64,000 bases of DNA, taken from NCBI RefSeq assembly GCF_002848135.1, contig NZ_PKGB01000002.1:62001-126000 (forward strand). The letters run 5' to 3'. The position numbers were made by a program, and so were the translations under genes. The first letter of the stretch is position 1. Each line of letters begins with the position of its first letter. Positions 56,978 to 64,000 of the stretch are shown here, in pieces. This DNA is from Hydrogenovibrio sp. SC-1 (lineage in GTDB: Bacteria > Pseudomonadota > Gammaproteobacteria > Thiomicrospirales > Thiomicrospiraceae). The notes under the pieces are model-generated. The model saw nothing but the letters and a program-made list of their open reading frames with translations. It searched no databases and was not told the origin of the DNA.

Positions 56978-59124
56978 GACTTAAAATGCCCGTCTGCAAT
57001 GGTTTGGACGGCCGGATAGTTCGTTTTGCCCGTACCCAGTACCGGAATTTCTTCCACCAGAATGACAGTTTTTGGCACCATAATTTCCGAAACTTGCGCT
57101 AATTTCGCCGCTTCTTTTACCGTTTGACGACTTAATCCATCGTCATTGGTGACCAAAATCAACTGTTCACCTTTTCGTTCATCTGCGACAGACACCACCA
57201 CATGATGCCCCTCTGGGCTATATTGATTAATATAACTTTCCACCGCGGTTAATGAAATCATTTCCCCGCCAATTTTAGCGAATCGTTTTGCACGGCCTTT
57301 AATGATAATAAAACCTTCGGCATCCACATCAACCACATCTCCAGTATCATACCATCCGTCTTCTGGTGGCTGTAATACACCCGGCTGATTCGGCATTAGA
57401 TAGCCCAGCATCACATTTGGCCCCTTCACCATTAAGCTACCGCCCTCGGCAATCCCATCAATAGGCCGAATTTGATAATCGACACCCGGCACCAACTGAC
57501 CCACCGTGCCATTTTTAAAACTCAATGGCATATTAACGGCCAAAACAGGAGACGTTTCAGTGACACCATAGCCTTCCAAAATCGGCGTATGAAACCGATC
57601 GGCATAAAGCCGGCGCGTTTCAGGGCGTAATTTTTCAGCGCCGGCCACCATATAGCGCACACTGTAAAAGTCATACGGATCGGCTTTTTTGGCATAGCCA
57701 GAAAAAAAGGTATCAGTACCAAATAAGAGTTTGACATTGAGGTTGTAAATCATCTCGGGGATAACGGCATAATGCAACGGTGAAGGATACAGAAACACCT
57801 TTCCGCCTTTTAAGATCGGCCATAGCAATCCGGCGGTTAAGCCAAAGCTGTGAAAAGTCGGCAACGCATTAAACAGTTGCTCTCCTGGCAACAGGGTCAA
57901 CATCGCTGATATTTGATTGACATTACTGGTGAGGTTTTTATGAGACAACACCACGCCTTTAGGCGTGCCTTCTGATCCGGATGTAAATAACACCACTGCC
58001 GGTGAATTCTCATCCACACCATAGCCCTTGAGCGCAGAATGCGGTGTGAAGATAGCACGAATTTTATCAAATGCACTCACTTGACTCCGAACGTCCTCCA
58101 AATAAATAAATCGAACTTGATCTGATAACGCTTCAACCACGGCATCCAGTTGATAGACCTCAACAAATTTTCTTGAGGTAAGAATACTTTTCAATTCAGC
58201 CGTTTCACAAGCTGACCGCATGGGTCCTAAACCTGCGGTAAAATTCAGCATGGCAGGCACGATACCAAAGGCTTGCAAGCCAAAAAAGGCGATCGGTAAG
58301 CCGCTCACATTGGGCAGTAACACACCAACTCGCTGTTCTCCGTGACAAAGGGCTGCCAGCTTTCGGCCTAAAATCATCGCCCCTAATCGCAACTTCTTAC
58401 GAGAAACACTCACGCCATTAATATCTTCAACACAGACCTGCTTATCGTTATAAGCCTTACCCGAATCACATAGGGCTTTAAACAAGCTTTTGGGGGTCTG
58501 TTGACTCTCAAAAATGGCATCCCGCAATATCGTAAAAATCCGGTTTTTAAAAAACTGATGTTTTTGACGGCCTTTTAAATCGCCTAGCATACCCAAAGAT
58601 TGCGCTGGTAAAACCTGTAAGGTTATGCTCGGGAACCAACGACGTTTGGTAAAGGCAAAACGTTCACCATCCAAGTAAGAAAACGAACTTTGCTGAGCAC
58701 CCTGAATACAAATCGGTAGAATCTTCGCGTTGGCCTGATGGGCTACCATACCCGTGCCCTCATACACCTTCATCAAGCTACCGGTCGTGGTAATACGGCC
58801 CTCTGGAAAAATCATACAATGCTGACCCGATTTGAGTGCTTTAATCACTTGCTTAGTCGCATAAGGGTTATGGAATTCAACTTTAAAGTGTTTTACAAAA
58901 CTCAATAGAAATTTTTCGTACCATCGGTGAGTATGACTTTCGTCAATCATAAACGCGGTATCACCCGGCAAGAACGCACGAATCAATACGCCATCAAGTA
59001 AGGAGGTATGATTGGCAATAATCAGCATTGGCTCACCCGACTGATCCAGATCGTGATAATGCTCTAATCCTCGAATCCTGACTTTAAAAAAGACTTTTAA
59101 TAATGCTTTAATCACCCACTTCAT
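56974..59124 (-). CDS. aas: Bifunctional acyltransferase/acyl-ACP synthetase Aas-like
   Basis: The 716-residue protein joins a PlsC-type acyltransferase (about 1-200; the HX4D motif is His39-Asp44 in NHTSLLD, then FPEGRITTTGS) to an AMP-forming ligase (about 215-710; FTSGSEGTPKGVVLSHKN, GYGVTETSPV, YDTGDVVD). E. coli Aas re-acylates 2-acyl-lysophosphatidylethanolamine using fatty acids. It overlaps lplT by 17 nt. Confidence 0.93.
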   Translation of the reverse strand: MKWVIKALLKVFFKVRIRGLEHYHDLDQSGEPMLIIANHTSLLDGVLIRAFLPGDTAFMIDESHTHRWYEKFLLSFVKHFKVEFHNPYATKQVIKALKSGQHCMIFPEGRITTTGSLMKVYEGTGMVAHQANAKILPICIQGAQQSSFSYLDGERFAFTKRRWFPSITLQVLPAQSLGMLGDLKGRQKHQFFKNRIFTILRDAIFESQQTPKSLFKALCDSGKAYNDKQVCVEDINGVSVSRKKLRLGAMILGRKLAALCHGEQRVGVLLPNVSGLPIAFFGLQAFGIVPAMLNFTAGLGPMRSACETAELKSILTSRKFVEVYQLDAVVEALSDQVRFIYLEDVRSQVSAFDKIRAIFTPHSALKGYGVDENSPAVVLFTSGSEGTPKGVVLSHKNLTSNVNQISAMLTLLPGEQLFNALPTFHSFGLTAGLLWPILKGGKVFLYPSPLHYAVIPEMIYNLNVKLLFGTDTFFSGYAKKADPYDFYSVRYMVAGAEKLRPETRRLYADRFHTPILEGYGVTETSPVLAVNMPLSFKNGTVGQLVPGVDYQIRPIDGIAEGGSLMVKGPNVMLGYLMPNQPGVLQPPEDGWYDTGDVVDVDAEGFIIIKGRAKRFAKIGGEMISLTAVESYINQYSPEGHHVVVSVADERKGEQLILVTNDDGLSRQTVKEAAKLAQVSEIMVPKTVILVEEIPVLGTGKTNYPAVQTIADGHFKS

Positions 59125-60424
59125 TCACTGTTTTCCTATTCTTTATCAAACCGTTTCCATGCCGAAAGTACCAAAATGCTGCCAATAGATTCAATAAGGT
59201 GATCACATAAAACAGATCAACCACATCCGCGCCCAACCCATACAGCACTAAGACCAATAATGCAGACAAGACCATTAATAATGCATTGGTGATATTATTG
59301 ACCGCCACCATTCTAGAACGAAAGTGCTCCGCTGTTTGAACTTGGAGCAAGGTATACAAAGGCACACAAAAAGCTCCACCGACTGCAGCTATTGCCACCA
59401 AAAGAAGCCAAATTAACCAGGCCTGCCATTGTTGAAGAAATGCCATCATTGCCAAAGGCTCGTCAGCGGTGGGTGTCCAAACAGTCATTATCACATTCGT
59501 CGCTAATATCATCACCGACATCCCAATTAATAACCAGCCTAACCAAAGCACGTCCGGTAATGCTTTAACACGCGGTTGAAACCGATGTGCCAACCAAGCA
59601 CCGATCGCAATACCAATCGAAAATCCCGTTAAAAACAGTAAAACAACTTGATCATCACCGCCCAAAACATTGGAAACCATGATGGGCATTTGACTTAAAT
59701 AGGTCGCCCCTAAAAACCAAAACCATGAAATCGCAAGCACCGCAAAAAAGGCATCAGGAAAGCGTTTTCTCAATCGCATTTCTTGAATCGTATTGGCAAT
59801 AAAATTCCATTGCAGGGTGATTGTCGGATCTGTTGACTGTGATGAAGGAACAAACCGACTGGCGATCACACCCAGTACCGCAACCGCGAGCAAAGCCCAA
59901 GCCATCAACTGCTGCCCTGATTCGGTTAAAATGCCCCAACCTCCCAATATTGTTCCTAATAAAATGGCCACAAAAGTTGAAGCACTAAACCAACCATTTC
60001 CTTCCAATAACTGTTTTTCTGGCAAATGTTCCGGCAAAATAGCATACTTTATTGGGCCGAAAAATGCCGACTGCACCCCCATCAAAAACAACACCCCTAA
60101 CAAAGCAGCGACCGATTGGGTAGAAAGCGCCATCGCACCCAACAACATAATCAAAACCTCAGCCAATTTGATTTTACGAATCAATAGGGTCTTTTCATAT
60201 TTATCCGCTAACTGACCGGCAAAAGCCGAGAACAAAAAAAACGGCAGGATAAAAAAACCTGCCGCCATTGTAATCAAAATGCCCGCTTGTTCAGGTGAGT
60301 CTGCCAGCCGAAACGTGATTAACATCACTAAGGCATTTTTAAACAGATTATCGTTAAAAGCCCCTAAAAACTGTACCCAAAAAAGCGGAAAGAAATGACG
60401 TTTAAACCAAAAAGGATGCCTCAT
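59108..60424 (-). CDS. lplT: Lysophospholipid transporter LplT-like MFS protein
   Basis: The 438-residue membrane protein has about twelve hydrophobic segments and the family opening FFPLFWVQFLGAFNDNLFKN. LplT flips lysophospholipids from the outer to the inner leaflet for Aas. It lies between fadL and aas, 17 bp after fadL. The near-match CCAGGCCTGC lies at 59418-59427. Confidence 0.93.
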   Translation of the reverse strand: MRHPFWFKRHFFPLFWVQFLGAFNDNLFKNALVMLITFRLADSPEQAGILITMAAGFFILPFFLFSAFAGQLADKYEKTLLIRKIKLAEVLIMLLGAMALSTQSVAALLGVLFLMGVQSAFFGPIKYAILPEHLPEKQLLEGNGWFSASTFVAILLGTILGGWGILTESGQQLMAWALLAVAVLGVIASRFVPSSQSTDPTITLQWNFIANTIQEMRLRKRFPDAFFAVLAISWFWFLGATYLSQMPIMVSNVLGGDDQVVLLFLTGFSIGIAIGAWLAHRFQPRVKALPDVLWLGWLLIGMSVMILATNVIMTVWTPTADEPLAMMAFLQQWQAWLIWLLLVAIAAVGGAFCVPLYTLLQVQTAEHFRSRMVAVNNITNALLMVLSALLVLVLYGLGADVVDLFYVITLLNLLAAFWYFRHGNGLIKNRKTVNEVGD

Positions 60425-60441
60425 AAATGCCTAATGACCGA

Positions 60442-61713
60442 TTAATATTTCCAAACCAATTGCGCACTGACAATATCCACACTGGCATTATAGTTCCCAA
60501 CCAAAAACTGCTTATCATCAATCGTATAGTCTACGGGTGACTTATCAGCAAATAAGTGGCTGTAAGCTAAATCCATATTCATATACGCATTTATTTGATA
60601 ACCAACACCCACCGATACCCAACTGCGATCAGAGTCGGGTGTTCTCGGACTACGATTGGTGTCATTTTGTACGGGTGTTCGATCCATCGCAATCCCTGTT
60701 CTCAATTTTAGATTTGGATTGAATTGATAAATTGCACCGAGAGAATAGCGCCATTCATCAGTAAAATCTTGTCGAGTATTGGTATCCGCCAGGCCAGAAT
60801 CATACTGAATCACCAACTCCTTATAATCCGACCATTTGGTCCAGGTTGCCCCGCCCAATAATGTCAGCTTCCGACCAAATTTCTGTGACAGACTGATAAT
60901 GGCCGAGGCCGGCATGACAACATTAGATGAAACTTTACCATCTTGTAAGGTACCACTTAACGCAGCATGAACATCATATTCAACCGTGCCACTGGCAGCA
61001 TGTTTAATATTAGAACGGTAAGATATCCCCATTTTAAAATCGGTATTGGGCGAATATAACACCCCCAAATTATAACCATAGCCCCAACTGTCAGCTTGAA
61101 TTTTGGCATTCCCATCCGCCGTAACCGCACCACTGGTTAATGCGGCTTGATTGACCTTTTGCTGCATTTGCAAATTCACCGATTGTGCATTTAAACCCAA
61201 GCCCAATGCTAATGTTTTACTGAGTTTACGCGACAAGGTTGGATTAACCTGATAGGTTTTTAAATTGGTTTCGGTAGCATGATAACGCCCGACCCAATCT
61301 TCTTTATAAGAAATATGCTGACCGAAGGGCACATTCAAGCCAAAGCCAACATGATAAGGACCATAAGCGCGCTTCCAGTATAGATTGGGAACCACGCCCA
61401 CTGTTGCGCCATCATCGCCATTACCACTAATGGCGTTGCCGGGTACCGCTAAATAAGAACCGTTATTAGAGAACTTAGCAGAAGGGTCAATACGATGCGC
61501 CGCCAAAACCGCTTGGGAGCCGGGCAAAACCGCAATTCCCGCTGGGTTAAACCACATGACACTGGCATCTTCCGTTGAGGCCGCAGCACCTGCATAAGAC
61601 AGCCCTTGACCACTTGCTGACTGTTCAATTAAAGCAAACCCAGATGCCTGAGCGGTCGCTACCAAACTTAATGACAAACTAACCCCAATTAACGCAGATG
61701 ACAAACGACGCAT
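60442..61713 (-). CDS. fadL: FadL-family outer membrane transporter
   Basis: The 423-residue protein has a cleavable signal peptide (about 1-23, ATAQA|SG), the FadL-type N-terminal hatch, NPAG in MWFNPAGIAVLPGSQ, and a beta-barrel ending in an aromatic residue (WKY). FadL-family channels take up long-chain fatty acids and other hydrophobic compounds. An AGGGGA site precedes the ATG. It heads a leftward fadL-lplT-aas unit. Confidence 0.9.
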   Translation of the reverse strand: MRRLSSALIGVSLSLSLVATAQASGFALIEQSASGQGLSYAGAAASTEDASVMWFNPAGIAVLPGSQAVLAAHRIDPSAKFSNNGSYLAVPGNAISGNGDDGATVGVVPNLYWKRAYGPYHVGFGLNVPFGQHISYKEDWVGRYHATETNLKTYQVNPTLSRKLSKTLALGLGLNAQSVNLQMQQKVNQAALTSGAVTADGNAKIQADSWGYGYNLGVLYSPNTDFKMGISYRSNIKHAASGTVEYDVHAALSGTLQDGKVSSNVVMPASAIISLSQKFGRKLTLLGGATWTKWSDYKELVIQYDSGLADTNTRQDFTDEWRYSLGAIYQFNPNLKLRTGIAMDRTPVQNDTNRSPRTPDSDRSWVSVGVGYQINAYMNMDLAYSHLFADKSPVDYTIDDKQFLVGNYNASVDIVSAQLVWKY

Positions 61714-61899
61714 TTCCGTCCCCTTCTCTAACCATCAAAAAAAATTGAATAGGGTAACCTACTCTGAATGAAATTAATTTTAACAGCTGAGACGCTTCAA
61801 AGGCGTCAAAAAAACTTATGACATTGATTGAACGGTTTGATTCAAATTAAGTGATGAGATAAATCAAACAAACAGCATCAATAAAGGATGGAAAAAAAA

Positions 61900-61931
61900 C
61901 ATAAAAATTTGCCGCATTAACATACGGCAAA
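61900..61931 (-). terminator. Intrinsic terminator of the right-edge chemoreceptor gene
   Basis: Read leftward, TTTGCCG (61931-61925) and CGGCAAA (61914-61908) form a 7-bp stem with a 10-nt loop, followed by TTTTTATG. It lies 34 bp after the gene's stop. The gap between it and fadL also holds a GACGC-7-GCGTC inverted repeat at 61791-61807 of unknown role. Confidence 0.8.
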
Positions 61932-61964
61932 CTGAGTTGCTTTCAAACTAAGACTAGGTGAGCA

Positions 61965-64000
61965 TTAAAACTCGCCCCACTCATCATCAGATTGGGCTTT
62001 GTTTGCCTTTGGCTGAATGGCTTTTGGCGCGGGTTGTTGTGGTTTTGGCTCTTTAGGTGCAGCCAACTGAGCTGGGGATGCGCCTATATGCTGCTCACCT
62101 GTATTGAAAAATGCCATTTCTTGCTGCAATCGTGTTGCCTGCTCGCTTAAACTTTCTGATGCTGCGCTAGTCTCTTCAACCAAAGCCGCATTTTGTTGGG
62201 TAACGCCATCAATTTCGGTAATGGCTTGGTGAACCTGTTCAACCCCTTCTGCCTGCTCGGTGGCGGCCGTCGCAATTTGGCCAATCATTTTTGAGACCGA
62301 ATCAATCGAATCATTAATGCTCTGCAGCATTTCACCTGATTGGGTTGCCAAGTTAGAACCATATTCAACTCGGTTAACGGTTTCATCAATCAAGTTTTTA
62401 ATGTCTTTTGCTGCATCAGCCGCCTTTTGAGCCAAGGCTCTAACTTCACCAGCCACTACAGCAAATCCTCTACCATGATCGCCAGCTCTAGCCGCCTCAA
62501 CCGCCGCATTCAAAGCTAATAAGTTGGTCTGGAAAGCAATACCATCAATCAACGTCACTATATCCGAAATTTTATGGCTTGACTCTTCTATAGCCGTCAT
62601 TGCTTCCATGGTTTGCTGCATGACTTCGGTACCTTCATTGGCCTTACCTTGTACATCTTTAGCAATTTGGTTGGCATGTTGTGCATTTTCACTGCTATTC
62701 TGGACTTGTGAATTCATTTCATGCATGGTTGAAGAAGTTTGCTCTAAAGCAGCAGCTTGCTGCTGAACGCGCTTACTCAAATCATTCGATCCCTGTGAGA
62801 CTTCTGCGGCAGCGCCATTAACCACTTCAGACGCATTGGTCGCCATAATGACCACTTCTTTTAACTTGTTAATGGATGCATTAATCGCGGTTTGCAACCC
62901 ATGTAACTGACCTTTGAAGTTGCCAGTGAGTTCTTTGGTTAAGTCACCGGCGGCTTGCGCATTGACTTCCTCACTAATCGCATCTACAACCTTCGCAATC
63001 TGTTTTAAAGAGTCATTCACATTATTTTTCATCAATGCTAGATCACCCTGCGCTTCCGCCGTCACCCGAGCATTAAAGTCTCCGTCATTCATATGCTGCA
63101 TGGCGACATTAATATCGGCAATCACCGAATTCAAGCTACTGAGTGCTTGGTCGGCATTGATTAGCATGTCACCGTATTGGCCTTTTGCATTGGTACTGAC
63201 ATGGTGAGAAAAATCACCCTTAACTAAGGCATTCATCACATTTTTTAACTGATCCATTACATCTGAGATGTGATCTGCCGAATTATTAATGCCCGCTTTC
63301 AAGGTGGCCAAATCACCAGAAATTTCATACTGGATACGTTGATCAAACTGACCATCTGCCAAACTGGAAACCACTTTATTGGCATCCGTCAATGCTCTCT
63401 GTACATTATCTAATAACTGATTAAAGGCAATTGACATACTGCCAATTTCATCCTTTCCTAAGACTTCCACTCGGTGTTTAAACTCACCCGTTTGTGAAAC
63501 TTTGGTAATCACTTTTTCAAGGGAATGTATTGAGCGAAGAATACTTCGAGTAATTACCGTTCCAAAGGCAATGAACACTAAAATAATGATGACAAACACT
63601 GTAATCAGAGTTGACTTTAATACTTGCGTTTCTTCAGCTGCATGCGACAGCATCATTTCTGCTTCTTGCACCTGATCATTGACAAAAGGTGTTAATAAAG
63701 TATCTAACTGCTCAGCAGCAGTATCAAACTGCCCCATAAACTGGTTACCTGCTGAGGTTCCATCCTTGATATAGGTTTCCGCAAGATGTTTACCAGTTTT
63801 ATACCATTCTTCAAAAGCGGCTTCTAGTTTAGCAAGCTTTTGGAGGTTGTCTGAATCATTTTCTGCCTCATACATCGCTCTAAATTCAGCTACATCTTCT
63901 AAAAAGTGCTGTCGTGATTTCTCCGCTTCGGTAAAGCCATCATCCAAACCATCTTGGCCTCGCGTGACTGAAATATCCGTGAGCCATTGTTGCACTTCAA
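61965..64000 (-). CDS. Methyl-accepting chemotaxis protein, 5' end cut by the window
   Basis: The reading frame runs past the right edge, and the visible 678 residues lack the first membrane segment. It has a [13 protein letters not shown] periplasmic helix, a membrane segment (about 130-150), HAMP-like repeats (about 150-400), the signalling hairpin [20 protein letters not shown] and a Pro/Lys-rich linker ending EWGEF, which fits the CheR-docking pentapeptide of tethered receptors. The start is not at 63995; that GTG is internal. Confidence 0.92.
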   Translation of the reverse strand, partial: EVQQWLTDISVTRGQDGLDDGFTEAEKSRQHFLEDVAEFRAMYEAENDSDNLQKLAKLEAAFEEWYKTGKHLAETYIKDGTSAGNQFMGQFDTAAEQLDTLLTPFVNDQVQEAEMMLSHAAEETQVLKSTLITVFVIIILVFIAFGTVITRSILRSIHSLEKVITKVSQTGEFKHRVEVLGKDEIGSMSIAFNQLLDNVQRALTDANKVVSSLADGQFDQRIQYEISGDLATLKAGINNSADHISDVMDQLKNVMNALVKGDFSHHVSTNAKGQYGDMLINADQALSSLNSVIADINVAMQHMNDGDFNARVTAEAQGDLALMKNNVNDSLKQIAKVVDAISEEVNAQAAGDLTKELTGNFKGQLHGLQTAINASINKLKEVVIMATNASEVVNGAAAEVSQGSNDLSKRVQQQAAALEQTSSTMHEMNSQVQNSSENAQHANQIAKDVQGKANEGTEVMQQTMEAMTAIEESSHKISDIVTLIDGIAFQTNLLALNAAVEAARAGDHGRGFAVVAGEVRALAQKAADAAKDIKNLIDETVNRVEYGSNLATQSGEMLQSINDSIDSVSKMIGQIATAATEQAEGVEQVHQAITEIDGVTQQNAALVEETSAASESLSEQATRLQQEMAFFNTGEQHIGASPAQLAAPKEPKPQQPAPKAIQPKANKAQSDDEWGEF

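Noticed and set aside
61791-61807. GACGC-7-GCGTC inverted repeat as a terminator
   Set aside because: It lies upstream of fadL, and the adjacent homopolymer is on the wrong side for either strand.
1-64000. tRNA, rRNA, insertion sequences or prophage genes
   Set aside because: I saw no cloverleaf with a CCA end, no rRNA segments, no transposase or integrase, and no terminal inverted repeats flanked by target duplications. A dedicated scan was not possible.

Overview
The window is a gene-dense, moderately AT-rich stretch of a gammaproteobacterial chromosome. It carries 54 protein genes, no rRNA, tRNA, CRISPR array or insertion sequence. The gene set (hemCDXY, mutY-yggX, cmoAB, selD-mnmH, pta-ackA, moa/moe, fadL-lplT-aas, many c-di-GMP and chemotaxis proteins) points to a free-living motile gammaproteobacterium; a Thiomicrospira/Hydrogenovibrio-type sulfur oxidiser is my best guess, from general impression only. 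Two near-perfect ParB-binding palindromes (parS) at 4.8 kb and 36.1 kb suggest an origin-proximal location.

Layout. 0-7 kb: a degenerate EAL-HDOD signalling protein, yggX-mutY, trmB, an AsmA protein and hemW. 7.2-10.5 kb: pta-ackA. 10.5-14.8 kb: the hemC-hemD-hemX-hemY operon. 15-18 kb: a thioredoxin-like lipoprotein, argH, apt and an orphan. 18-24 kb is the most accessory part: a pseudokinase with Sel1 repeats, a small LapA-like surface adhesin with a LapG-type cleavage site, two orphans, a candidate small RNA and trxC. 24-28 kb: a REC-PAS-GGDEF-EAL regulator and a two-gene membrane unit. 27.8-31.3 kb: a molybdopterin operon (moaA-moaD-moaE-moeA-moaC) with a ModE-like inverted repeat at its promoter. 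31.5-38.5 kb and 50-57 kb: two complete, head-to-head paralogous MoxR/Bat operons (moxR, DUF58, DUF4381, BatA, BatB/C, BatD). Between them lie a small MscS-type channel, selD-mnmH, a PAS-GGDEF protein, a membrane-anchored nuclease, mltC, cmoA-cmoB and a large chemoreceptor. 57-61.7 kb: fadL-lplT-aas, an outer-membrane-to-phospholipid route for exogenous fatty acids and lysolipids. The right edge cuts a second chemoreceptor.

The most striking signal no gene explains is the 10-bp palindrome CCAGGCCTGG. I count 12 exact copies plus four one-mismatch copies in 64 kb, where about 0.06 is expected by chance. Five exact copies are intergenic, and three of those form long perfect palindromes ending in A/T tracts that look like bidirectional terminators. 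Seven lie inside genes in different reading frames. Its distribution resembles DNA-uptake sequences or other genome-wide signal motifs (HIP1-like), but it is a different sequence. Other leads are the candidate sRNA at 23.06-23.23 kb, the duplicated Bat operons, the pseudokinase, and a membrane-anchored nuclease beside two palindrome copies.
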